In this document: in pieces, positions 1 through 5,466 of the stretch
How positions within the stretch are numbered: position 1 is the first letter of the stretch
Layout: every line of letters begins with the position of its first letter
DNA from: Alphaproteobacteria bacterium
Lineage (GTDB): Bacteria > Pseudomonadota > Alphaproteobacteria > CACIAM-22H2
Length of the DNA: 5,466 nt
Direction of reading: 5' to 3'
Assembly (NCBI GenBank): GCA_016869915.1
Contig: VGDA01000278.1
Span: forward strand, 1 to 5,466
Position numbers and translations under genes: made by a program
The notes under the pieces: generated by a model
The model's input: only the letters and a program-made list of their open reading frames with translations
What the model was told of the DNA's origin: nothing
The model's database searches: none

Positions 1-617
1 TGCTCGAGCGCGCCGCCAAGATGTCGGACGCGATGAAGGCGGGCTCGCTGACGGCGCTGCCGGTCATCGAGACCCAGGCCGGTGACGTCTCAGCCTACAT
101 CCCAACCAACGTGATCTCGATCACGGACGGCCAGATCTTCCTCGAAACCGAGCTGTTCTACAAAGGCATCCGCCCGGCCATCAATGTCGGCCTGTCGGTC
201 AGCCGCGTCGGCTCCGCCGCGCAGATCAAGGCGATGAAGCAGGTCGCTGGCCGCATCAAGCTCGAGCTCGCGCAGTACCGCGAGATGGCGGCCTTCTCGC
301 AGTTCGCCTCCGACCTCGACGCGGCGACGCAGAAGCTGCTCGCCCGCGGCGCGCGCCTGACCGAGCTGCTCAAGCAGCCGCAGTACTCGCCGATGCCGGT
401 CGAGGAGCAGGTCGTTTCGATCTTCGCCGGCACGCGCGGCTACCTCGACGGCCTCCAGGTCGCCCAGATCGGCCGCTTCGAGAAGGCGCTGCTCTCCGAG
501 ATCAAGGCGAAGCACGCGGCCGTGCTCGACGCGATCCGCACGGAGCGCGAGATCTCCAAGGCGACCGAGGGCAAGCTCACGGAGATCCTGAACGGCTTCG
601 TGAAGTCCTTCGCCTGA
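1..617 (+). CDS. atpA: ATP synthase F1 subunit alpha, C-terminal part (5' end outside window)
   Basis: This is the last 204 residues of the alpha subunit of F1F0 ATP synthase, which alternates with beta in the catalytic hexamer and carries the non-catalytic nucleotide sites. The frame is open from base 3, upstream of the first Met codon at 21, so the gene enters from the left. The family signature PAINVGLSVS is present, followed at once by Arg (codon 204-206), the arginine finger that reaches into the neighbouring beta catalytic site. Upstream of it lies the conserved stretch YIPTNVISITDGQIFLETEL. The rest is the C-terminal helical domain ending in LNGFVKSFA. The Walker A region must lie outside the window. 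The gene is followed after 34 bases by atpG, as usual in alphaproteobacterial F1 operons. No disruption is seen. Confidence 0.98.
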   Translation, partial: LERAAKMSDAMKAGSLTALPVIETQAGDVSAYIPTNVISITDGQIFLETELFYKGIRPAINVGLSVSRVGSAAQIKAMKQVAGRIKLELAQYREMAAFSQFASDLDAATQKLLARGARLTELLKQPQYSPMPVEEQVVSIFAGTRGYLDGLQVAQIGRFEKALLSEIKAKHAAVLDAIRTEREISKATEGKLTEILNGFVKSFA

Positions 618-651
618 ACCGTCCGACGCGCTTGAACGGGGCTTTCGGCCG

Positions 652-1491
652 ATGCCGTCTCTGAAGCAGTACCGCACGCGAATCGCGTCGGTGAAATCGA
701 CGCAGAAGATCACCTCGGCGATGAAGATGGTCGCCGCGGCGAAGCTGCGCCGCGCGCAGGAGAAGGCGGAGGCGGCCCGCCCCTACGCGGAGCGCATGAG
801 CCGCATGCTGGGCTCGCTCGCCGGCTCGCTGTCCGGCGGCGCGGGGGCGCCCGCGCTCCTCGCCGGCACCGGCCGCTCCGAGATCCACCTCGTCGTGGTG
901 GCGACCTCCGACCGCGGCCTGTGCGGCGCCTTCAACTCGTCGATCGTCCGCGGCGCGCGCACGCATGTGCGCCAGCTCCTCTCCGAGGGCAAGCAGGTCC
1001 GCATCTTCTGCGTCGGCCGCAAGGGCCGCGACCAGCTGCGCCGCGACTTCGCGAAGCTGATCGTCGGCTCGATGGAGGATGTCGGGCGCCGCTCGCTGTC
1101 CTTCGCCGGCGAGTTCGACGTCTGCTCGATCTTCTACGCGCGCTTCAGGTCCGCGATCACCCAGATCGTGACCCGCCAGCAGCTGATCCCCTTCGCCATC
1201 GAGGGCGGGTCCGGCGCGGCCACCGCGGCGGGCGGCGCGGTCTACGAATACGAGCCCGACGAGGAGCAGATCCTGACGGAGCTGCTGCCCCGCAACCTGT
1301 CGGTCCAGGTCTATCGTGCGCTGCTCGAGAACAACGCCTCGGAGCAGGGCGCGCGCATGACCGCGATGGACAACGCCACGCGCAACGCGGGCGACATGAT
1401 CAAGCGTCTCACCCTCAGCTACAACCGCCAGCGCCAGGCCTCGATCACCAAGGAGCTGATCGAGATCATCTCCGGCGCCGAAGCGGTCTAA
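652..1491 (+). CDS. atpG: ATP synthase F1 subunit gamma (central rotor shaft)
   Basis: Gamma is the rotor shaft that turns inside the alpha3beta3 hexamer and couples F0 proton flow to catalysis. The 279-residue product starts MPSLKQYRTRIASVKSTQKI, the family's usual N-terminal helix, which supports the start at 652 although its ribosome binding site is weak (AACGGGG at 635-641). The central domain shows SDRGLCGAFN (residues 86-95) and VGRKG (121-125). The C-terminal helix has ENNASEQGARMTAMDNAT (226-243) and ends with the gamma signature ITKELIEIISGAEA (265-278). Between VGRKG and GEFDV the chain is about 13 residues shorter than E. coli gamma as I recall it: the helix normally preceding the E-G/A-x-D-x strand appears to be missing around residues 151-153. 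The reading frame is intact and both ends are canonical, so the gene is probably functional. It lies 24 bases before atpD. Confidence 0.98.
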   Translation: MPSLKQYRTRIASVKSTQKITSAMKMVAAAKLRRAQEKAEAARPYAERMSRMLGSLAGSLSGGAGAPALLAGTGRSEIHLVVVATSDRGLCGAFNSSIVRGARTHVRQLLSEGKQVRIFCVGRKGRDQLRRDFAKLIVGSMEDVGRRSLSFAGEFDVCSIFYARFRSAITQIVTRQQLIPFAIEGGSGAATAAGGAVYEYEPDEEQILTELLPRNLSVQVYRALLENNASEQGARMTAMDNATRNAGDMIKRLTLSYNRQRQASITKELIEIISGAEAV

Positions 1492-1515
1492 CCGGATACC
1501 CGCAGGAGCAGGACC

Positions 1516-2940
1516 ATGGCAAACAACAATGTCGGTCGCGTCACGCAGGTCATGGGCGCGGTCGTCGACGTCCAGTTCGACGGCGAGCTGCCCAACATCC
1601 TGAACGCGCTGCACGTCCAGAACCAGGGCAAGACCCTGGTCCTCGAGGTGGCGCAGCATCTCGGCGAGCAGTCCTGCCGCACCATCGCGATGGACTCGAC
1701 GGAAGGCCTCGTGCGCGGCCAGGCGGCCGTCGACACCGGCGCCCCGATCTCGATGCCGGTGGGCCCCGAGACCCTCGGCCGCATCGTCAACGTCATCGGC
1801 GACGCGATCGACGAGCGCGGCCCGGTCGACGCGAAGAAGACCTTGCCGATCCACCGCTCGGCGCCCGAATTCGTCGACCAGTCGACCGAGGCGCAGATCC
1901 TCGTCACGGGCATCAAGGTCATCGACCTGCTCGCGCCCTACGCCAAGGGCGGCAAGATCGGCCTGTTCGGCGGTGCCGGCGTCGGCAAGACCGTCACGAT
2001 CATGGAGCTCATCAACAACGTCGCGAAGGCGCATGGCGGCGTGTCGGTCTTCGCGGGCGTCGGCGAGCGCACGCGCGAGGGCAACGACCTCTACCACGAG
2101 ATGATCGAATCGGGCGTCATCAAGCTCGACGGCCCGGGTTCCAAGGTGGCGCTGGTCTACGGCCAGATGAACGAGCCGCCGGGCGCGCGCGCGCGCGTCG
2201 GCCTCTCCGGCCTCACCGTAGCCGAGTATTTCCGCGACGAGGAAGGCCAGGACGTCCTGTTCTTCGTCGACAACATCTTCCGCTTCACGCAGGCCGGCGC
2301 CGAGGTGTCGGCGCTTCTCGGCCGCATCCCCTCGGCGGTCGGCTACCAGCCGACGCTGTCGACGGACATGGGCGCGCTGCAGGAGCGCATCACCTCGACC
2401 AAGAAGGGCTCGATCACCTCGGTGCAGGCCATCTACGTGCCCGCCGACGACCTGACCGACCCGGCGCCGGCGACGTCCTTCGCCCACCTCGACGCGACCA
2501 CGGTGCTCTCGCGCCAGATCGCCGAGCTCGGCATCTTCCCCGCCGTCGACCCGCTCGACTCGACTTCGCGCATGCTCGACCCGCGCGTCATCGGCGACGA
2601 GCACTACCAGGTGGCGCGCGACGTGCAGCGCGTGCTGCAGACCTATAAGTCGCTCCAGGACATCATCGCGATCCTGGGCATGGACGAGCTCTCGGAGGAG
2701 GACAAGCTGGTGGTCTCGCGCGCGCGCAAGATTCAGCGCTTCCTCTCGCAGCCCTTCCACGTCGCCGAGGTCTTCACGGGCACGCCGGGCGTGCTGGTGA
2801 AGCTCGAGGACTCGATCAAGGGCTTCAAGAAGATCGTGGCGGGCGAGTGCGACGACATGCCGGAGGCCGCGTTCTACATGGTCGGCACCATCGAGGAGGC
2901 CATGGAGAAGGCGCGCAAGATGGCGGCCGAGGCGGCCTGA
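1516..2940 (+). CDS. atpD: ATP synthase F1 subunit beta (catalytic)
   Basis: Beta holds the three catalytic sites that make ATP from ADP and phosphate on the cytoplasmic face of the membrane. The 474-residue protein is full length. An N-terminal beta-barrel (about 1-80) is followed by the nucleotide-binding domain with Walker A GGAGVGKT (152-159, catalytic Lys158), the GERTREG loop with catalytic Glu184 and Arg185, Walker B LFFVDNIFR (248-256, Asp252) and the signature PAVDPLDSTS (342-351). The C-terminal helical domain has the torque-transmitting DELSEED loop (390-396). Position 341 is Phe in GIFPAVDP, where E. coli and mitochondrial beta have the Tyr that stacks on adenine; this is a conservative change. 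The start is supported by AGGAG at 1504-1508, seven bases before ATG. The gene sits 24 bases after atpG and 30 bases before atpC, so it is cotranscribed with them. Confidence 0.99.
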   Translation: MANNNVGRVTQVMGAVVDVQFDGELPNILNALHVQNQGKTLVLEVAQHLGEQSCRTIAMDSTEGLVRGQAAVDTGAPISMPVGPETLGRIVNVIGDAIDERGPVDAKKTLPIHRSAPEFVDQSTEAQILVTGIKVIDLLAPYAKGGKIGLFGGAGVGKTVTIMELINNVAKAHGGVSVFAGVGERTREGNDLYHEMIESGVIKLDGPGSKVALVYGQMNEPPGARARVGLSGLTVAEYFRDEEGQDVLFFVDNIFRFTQAGAEVSALLGRIPSAVGYQPTLSTDMGALQERITSTKKGSITSVQAIYVPADDLTDPAPATSFAHLDATTVLSRQIAELGIFPAVDPLDSTSRMLDPRVIGDEHYQVARDVQRVLQTYKSLQDIIAILGMDELSEEDKLVVSRARKIQRFLSQPFHVAEVFTGTPGVLVKLEDSIKGFKKIVAGECDDMPEAAFYMVGTIEEAMEKARKMAAEAA

Positions 2941-2970
2941 GCGAAGCGCCCCAGCCCGAGGGAAACGTCC

Positions 2971-3369
2971 ATGGCCGATAAAGTCGAGTTCGAGCTCGTC
3001 AGCCCGGAGCGCCTGCTGCTCTCCAGGTCCGTCGACATGGTCGTCGTGCCGGGCGCCGAAGGCGATTTCGGCGTCCTGCGCGGCCATGCGCCGCTGATCT
3101 CCACGCTGCGCCTGGGCGTCATCGACGTCCACGACGCGGGCGGCGTCAGCGACCGCATCTTCGTGGCCGGCGGCTTCGCCGAGGTCACGGCCGAGCGCTG
3201 CACCGTGCTCGCCGAGCAGGCCATGCCGGTCGCCGATCTCGACCGCGGCCAGATCGAGGGCGAGATCAAGTCGCTGCGCGACGGCCTCGCGGTCGCCGAT
3301 GGCGATGCCGAGCGCGCCGCGCTGGCCGCGCGCATCGCGGTGGCCGAGGCCAAGCTCTCCTACGCCTGA
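2971..3369 (+). CDS. atpC: ATP synthase F1 subunit epsilon
   Basis: Epsilon binds the foot of gamma, links it to the c-ring and in many bacteria can inhibit ATP hydrolysis. The 132-residue product has the usual N-terminal beta-sandwich (about 1-85), with SPERLLLS (11-18) and the conserved PGAEGDFGVLRGHAPL (27-42), then a C-terminal helical hairpin (about 88-130) ending AEAKLSYA. Length is normal for an alphaproteobacterial epsilon. GAGGGAA at 2958-2964 lies about eight bases before the ATG and fixes the start. It is the last gene of the F1 cluster. Known alphaproteobacterial enzymes are often inhibited by a separate zeta subunit rather than by epsilon; no zeta gene lies in this window. Confidence 0.97.
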   Translation: MADKVEFELVSPERLLLSRSVDMVVVPGAEGDFGVLRGHAPLISTLRLGVIDVHDAGGVSDRIFVAGGFAEVTAERCTVLAEQAMPVADLDRGQIEGEIKSLRDGLAVADGDAERAALAARIAVAEAKLSYA

Positions 3370-3375
3370 CAGCGC

Positions 3376-3398
3376 GGCGCGGGGGAACATCCCGCGCC
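3376..3398 (+). terminator. GC hairpin just after atpC, possible operon end
   Basis: GGCGCGGG (3376-3383) pairs perfectly with CCCGCGCC (3391-3398) around a 7-base loop, seven bases after the atpC stop. The position fits a terminator or an mRNA 3'-end stabiliser for the atp operon. There is no T-run after the stem; the next bases are CCCGGGCG. It is therefore not a classical intrinsic terminator, and read-through into the next gene remains possible. Confidence 0.35.
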
Positions 3399-3430
3399 CC
3401 CGGGCGTTGCAGGACCGGGTTCTGCAGCAC

Positions 3431-3448
3431 GCGCCGCGCGGGCGGCGC
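3431..3448 (+). promoter_or_regulatory. Tight hairpin directly upstream of a ribosome binding site
   Basis: GCGCCGC (3431-3437) and GCGGCGC (3442-3448) form a perfect 7-bp stem with a 4-base loop. It ends three bases before the GGGAG of the desaturase-like gene. It could be an mRNA stabiliser or influence ribosome loading, but short GC palindromes are common at this base composition. Confidence 0.25.
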
Positions 3449-3451
3449 ATC

Positions 3452-3456
3452 GGGAG
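3452..3456 (+). promoter_or_regulatory. Ribosome binding site that fixes the start at 3464
   Basis: GGGAG lies seven bases before the ATG at 3464. This selects that ATG over an in-frame ATG at 3299, which lies inside atpC and would add 55 residues of low-complexity sequence unlike the family. Confidence 0.65.
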
Positions 3457-3463
3457 TTCCTGG

Positions 3464-4282
3464 ATGGCGCACTGGACCCTCGACGACATCGACTGGAGCG
3501 CCTTCGACGCGTCGAAGGCCTGCCCCGACCTCCTGCAGGTCGCGAAGGCCGCGGCGCTCGTCGAGCGCAATGGCCTCGACTACGCCGTCTACCTGCGCAA
3601 CGTCTTCGCCGGCGACGACGCCTTCTGCGCGGCCGTCGACGAATGGGCGCGCGAGGAGGTCCTGCATGGCGAGGCGCTCGCGCGCTGGTCCCGGCTCGCC
3701 GACCCGGCCTGGGACTTCGAGGCCGCCTCGGCGCGCTTCTCCGCCGCCTATGCCCTGCCGCTCGATGCCACGGCGTCGGTGCGCGGCTCGCGCACCGGCG
3801 AGCTAATCGCGCGCTGCATCGTCGAGACGGGGACGAGTTCCTACTACGGCGCCATCGCGGACGCCGCGCGCGAGCCGGTGCTGGCGCAGGTCTGCCGCCG
3901 CATCGCGGCGGACGAGTTCCGCCACTACAAGCTCTTCCACGACCACATGCGCCGCTACCTCGACGCGGAGCGGATCGGGCGCCTGGGCCGGCTGCGCGCG
4001 GGCCTCGGCCGCATGCTCGAGGCCGGGGACGACGAACTCGCCTGCGCCTTCCATGCCGCCAACGCGCCGCCGGGCGTGCCCTACGAGCGCCGCCGCTGGA
4101 GCCGCGCCTATGCGCGACGCGCCTACGCGCTCTACGGCGCGCGGCATGTCGAGCGTGGGCTCGCCATGGTCCTGAAGGCGATCGGGCTGCAGCCCACGGG
4201 CCGGCTCCACGCCCTGCTCTCGGCGCTCGCGCTGCGCTTCCTCGGCTGGCGCGCGCGCAGCCTCGCGCGCGCCGGCGCCTGA
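3464..4282 (+). CDS. Ferritin-like diiron protein resembling soluble acyl-ACP desaturases
   Basis: The 272-residue product has a four-helix diiron core with every expected ligand: Glu34, Glu65-x-x-His68 (in WAREEVLHGEAL), Glu121 (in VETGTSSYYG) and Glu151-x-x-His154 (in IAADEFRHYKLF). Spacing and flanking residues match, from memory, the castor stearoyl-ACP desaturase: EExxHG after a Trp, E-x-x-T in helix 3, and LAQxCxxIAADExRH in helix 4. Those enzymes are soluble, use O2 and two electrons, and desaturate acyl chains on acyl carrier protein. This protein is about 90 residues shorter than the plant enzyme, lacks its N-terminal extension, and ends in an Arg-rich tail (about 205-270). No signal peptide or clear membrane segment is seen. 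The fold and diiron site are well supported; desaturase activity is inferred, and another oxygenase or oxidase role is possible. It lies 94 bases after atpC and 41 before the hydrolase gene. Confidence 0.85.
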   Translation: MAHWTLDDIDWSAFDASKACPDLLQVAKAAALVERNGLDYAVYLRNVFAGDDAFCAAVDEWAREEVLHGEALARWSRLADPAWDFEAASARFSAAYALPLDATASVRGSRTGELIARCIVETGTSSYYGAIADAAREPVLAQVCRRIAADEFRHYKLFHDHMRRYLDAERIGRLGRLRAGLGRMLEAGDDELACAFHAANAPPGVPYERRRWSRAYARRAYALYGARHVERGLAMVLKAIGLQPTGRLHALLSALALRFLGWRARSLARAGA

Positions 4283-4283
4283 G

Positions 4284-4312
4284 CTTCGCGCCCGGCCCGC
4301 GCACCCGCGAAG
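4284..4312 (+). promoter_or_regulatory. Inverted repeat overlapping the hydrolase Shine-Dalgarno
   Basis: CTTCGCG (4284-4290) is the exact reverse complement of CGCGAAG (4306-4312), with a 15-base spacer. The right arm takes in the first bases of AAGGAGGAG, the ribosome binding site of the next gene, so folding could partly hide it. The left arm begins two bases after the upstream stop codon, where ribosomes finishing that gene could open the stem. Function is inferred from geometry only. Confidence 0.3.
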
Positions 4313-4318
4313 GAGGAG
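4310..4318 (+). promoter_or_regulatory. Strong Shine-Dalgarno that fixes the hydrolase start
   Basis: AAGGAGGAG contains a full AGGAGG core ending seven bases before the ATG at 4324. The frame is open far upstream, back through the previous gene, so this site and the signal peptide that follows it decide the start. Confidence 0.8.
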
Positions 4319-4323
4319 AAGAC

Positions 4324-5190
4324 ATGCGTACCGCCGGAATTCTGGCCGCCGCGGCCCTGCTCCTCGCCGCCGGCGGCGCCGAGGCCGCGGTGGTCGAGGA
4401 GATCGTCCGCATACCCGTCACGATACGCCACGAGGTCCTCGGCGAGATCCGCCACGAGCTTCCGGTCACGGTGTTCCGCGACGACGCGATCGCGCGCTCG
4501 CCCTTCGTCGTGCTGGGCCATGGACGGGCCACCTCCGCGGCCGCGAACGCGGCGCTCGGCCGGGTGCGCTACACGGAGAACAGCCGCTACCTCGTCTCGC
4601 TCGGCTTCGCCGTCTTCGTGCCGACGCGCATCGGCTACGGGATCGCCGGCGGCCAGGACATCGAGCACAGCGGACCGTGCGCGGCGAAGCGCTATGCGCC
4701 CGGCTACGACGCGGCCGCCCAGCAGACGCGCGCCGTCGTCGCCCATGCCCGCGGCCGCCCCGACATCGACCCGGGGCGCGGGCTGGTGATGGGGCAGTCC
4801 TATGGCGGCACGACCGCGATCGCGGTCGCCGCCGACCCGCCCGAGGGCGTGCGCGCGGCGGTCAACTTCGCCGGCGGCGGGGGCGGCAGGCCGGCCACCC
4901 ACCCAGGCCAACCCTGCTCCCCGCACGCGATGGAACGGCTCCTCGGCGCCTACGGCGCGACCGCGCGGATCCCGACCCTGTGGCTCTACGCGCCCAACGA
5001 CCTCTACATGGGTGAGCGCCATCCGCGCGAATGGTTCGAGGCGTTCCGGCGCGCGGGCGGAAATGGCCGCTTCGTCGCGCTGCCCGCGCATGGCGAGGAC
5101 GGGCATTCCAGCTTCACGCGCAATCCCGGCGCCTGGCGCCCGGCCTTCGAGGAATTCCTGCGCGCGGCCGGCTTCCAAATCGACCGGTAG
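4324..5190 (+). CDS. Exported alpha/beta hydrolase, dienelactone-hydrolase type
   Basis: The 288-residue product begins with a signal peptide: Arg2, a hydrophobic Ala/Leu core (residues 4-17) and a likely cleavage after Ala-Glu-Ala (19-21). It is therefore predicted to act in the periplasm or outside. The mature part is an alpha/beta hydrolase: an oxyanion-hole-like LGHG (64-67), nucleophile elbow GQSYGG with Ser159, probable acid Asp226 in LYAPNDLYMG, and probable His261 in HGEDGHSSF. The nucleophile is Ser, unlike the Cys of classical dienelactone hydrolase, so an esterase or peptidase-like activity on an unknown substrate is more likely. Cys119 and Cys198 are the only cysteines and could form a disulfide after export. 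The order of Ser, Asp and His and the LPAHGEDGH-type ending match proteobacterial proteins usually named dienelactone hydrolase family. Possibly cotranscribed with the desaturase-like gene 41 bases upstream. Confidence 0.85.
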   Translation: MRTAGILAAAALLLAAGGAEAAVVEEIVRIPVTIRHEVLGEIRHELPVTVFRDDAIARSPFVVLGHGRATSAAANAALGRVRYTENSRYLVSLGFAVFVPTRIGYGIAGGQDIEHSGPCAAKRYAPGYDAAAQQTRAVVAHARGRPDIDPGRGLVMGQSYGGTTAIAVAADPPEGVRAAVNFAGGGGGRPATHPGQPCSPHAMERLLGAYGATARIPTLWLYAPNDLYMGERHPREWFEAFRRAGGNGRFVALPAHGEDGHSSFTRNPGAWRPAFEEFLRAAGFQIDR

Positions 5191-5201
5191 CGAGCCCGAA
5201 C

Positions 5202-5220
5202 GCCGCCTTTCCATGGCGGC
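5202..5220 (+). terminator. Hairpin after the hydrolase gene, possible weak terminator
   Basis: GCCGCC (5202-5207) pairs with GGCGGC (5215-5220) around a 7-base loop, 11 bases after the hydrolase stop. No T-run follows. It may end or stabilise the upstream transcript, but it is a short stem in GC-rich DNA. Confidence 0.3.
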
Positions 5221-5235
5221 CTGGCCTGCTAGGCT
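5208..5235 (+). promoter_or_regulatory. Possible promoter for the HD-domain gene
   Basis: TTTCCA (5208-5213) and TAGGCT (5230-5235) are separated by 16 bases and resemble -35 and -10 elements. The second is preceded by TGC, an extended -10 pattern. Each hexamer keeps about four of six consensus bases. The predicted start of transcription would be about 20-25 bases before the ATG at 5265. The -35-like element falls in the loop of the hairpin at 5202-5220, so the two readings may compete. Confidence 0.25.
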
Positions 5236-5252
5236 TGGGGGTGCGAACCGAA

Positions 5253-5260
5253 GGGGAGGA
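5253..5260 (+). promoter_or_regulatory. Strong Shine-Dalgarno for the HD-domain gene
   Basis: GGGGAGGA ends four bases before the ATG at 5265. It supports a real translation start even though the gene runs off the window. Confidence 0.7.
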
Positions 5261-5264
5261 ATAC

Positions 5265-5466
5265 ATGGGCATCGCCAGCGAACCGAAGGCCGTGGCGGCG
5301 ACGAGCTTCCGCGACGCGACCGCCGGGGACTGGGACTACGTGACGCGGCTCGGCCGCGAGGCGATGGAGCGCGACGCGGGCCGCGCGGTGATGGCGCTGC
5401 TGCGCGCGCAGAAGGACGTGCCGCGCCATGGCTGGCAGGTCAACAACTACGAACACTCGCTGCAAT
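5265..5466 (+). CDS. Start of an HD-domain phosphohydrolase-like protein (3' end outside window)
   Basis: The first 67 codons are open to the window edge and preceded by a strong ribosome binding site. The product starts MGIASEPKAV and continues with FRDATAGDWDYV (15-26), a predicted helix around 30-50, and VNNYEHSLQ (59-67). The FxDxTAxDW opening and the final (T/E)HSLQ resemble proteins described as predicted HD phosphohydrolases, related to the PhnZ/inositol-oxygenase branch of the HD superfamily. There, the His of xHSLQ (His64 here) would be the first metal ligand. The HD pair and the last Asp, which would confirm the assignment, lie beyond the window. No signal peptide is seen, so it is probably cytoplasmic. 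The 74-base gap from the hydrolase gene contains a hairpin and a possible promoter, so it may be a separate transcription unit. The substrate cannot be guessed. Confidence 0.7.
   Translation, partial: MGIASEPKAVAATSFRDATAGDWDYVTRLGREAMERDAGRAVMALLRAQKDVPRHGWQVNNYEHSLQ

Noticed and set aside
2181..2197. Alternating GC run inside atpD that could look like a Z-DNA or repeat element
   Set aside because: It encodes the conserved beta-subunit residues GARARVG and is explained by codon choice in GC-rich DNA.
921..2648. A 575-codon open frame on the + strand overlapping atpG and atpD in another frame
   Set aside because: It crosses the gene boundary without respecting it, is Arg/Pro/Ala-rich and has no known motif. 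It is a shadow of the ATP synthase genes.
3299..3463. An upstream in-frame ATG that would extend the diiron protein by 55 residues
   Set aside because: It lies inside atpC, lacks a ribosome binding site, and the added residues are low-complexity Arg/Pro/Ala. The ATG at 3464 has GGGAG at proper spacing.
577..3570. A very long open frame of 997 codons on the - strand, opposite atpG, atpD and atpC
   Set aside because: It is composed mostly of Arg, Ala, Asp, Leu and Gly in no recognisable domain, and its frame mirrors conserved genes with G/C at third positions. In such DNA, antisense frames rarely hit stops. The + strand genes explain the sequence fully.
3643..4323. Open frame continuing upstream of the hydrolase ATG through the diiron-protein gene
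   Set aside because: The hydrolase has a strong Shine-Dalgarno and a signal peptide beginning at 4324; the upstream part is out-of-frame diiron-gene sequence, not a fusion.
4132..5214. A 360-codon open frame on the - strand opposite the hydrolase gene
   Set aside because: No motif, Arg/Ala/Gly-rich composition, and it covers a + strand gene with an intact catalytic triad, signal peptide and ribosome binding site.

Overview
This window is GC-rich DNA with strong G/C preference at third codon positions and seven genes, all on the + strand. The first part is the end of an F1F0 ATP synthase F1 operon in the order atpA-atpG-atpD-atpC (alpha, gamma, beta, epsilon). This gene order without neighbouring F0 genes, and the subunit sequences themselves, suggest an alphaproteobacterium, most likely a Hyphomicrobiales (Rhizobiales) relative. 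The genus-level assignment is not secure from sequence reading alone.

Layout. 1-617 is the 3' third of atpA, including the arginine finger. 652-1491 is atpG, 1516-2940 is atpD and 2971-3369 is atpC, separated by gaps of 34, 24 and 30 bases, so they read as one transcription unit. A 94-base gap (3370-3463) with two GC-rich hairpins follows. Next come three accessory genes. 3464-4282 encodes a 272-residue ferritin-like diiron protein that closely resembles plant-type soluble acyl-ACP desaturases around all six metal ligands. 4324-5190 encodes an exported alpha/beta hydrolase of the dienelactone-hydrolase type. 5265-5466 is the start of an HD-domain phosphohydrolase-like gene cut by the window end. 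There is no gene-free stretch longer than 94 bases, and I see no RNA gene, mobile element or CRISPR array.

How the genes fit together. AtpA, AtpG, AtpD and AtpC form the catalytic head and rotor stalk of ATP synthase. The accessory genes have no evident link to ATP synthesis. The desaturase-like gene and the hydrolase are 41 bases apart and may be cotranscribed. A shared role in lipid or acyl metabolism is possible but only inferred.

Most notable observations: a gamma subunit that appears to lack about 13 residues of its central domain, a compact acyl-ACP-desaturase-like diiron protein next to the atp operon, a Phe in place of the usual adenine-stacking Tyr in the beta subunit, and an inverted repeat that takes in part of the hydrolase Shine-Dalgarno. 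I do not see convincing evidence for a wholly new multi-gene system.
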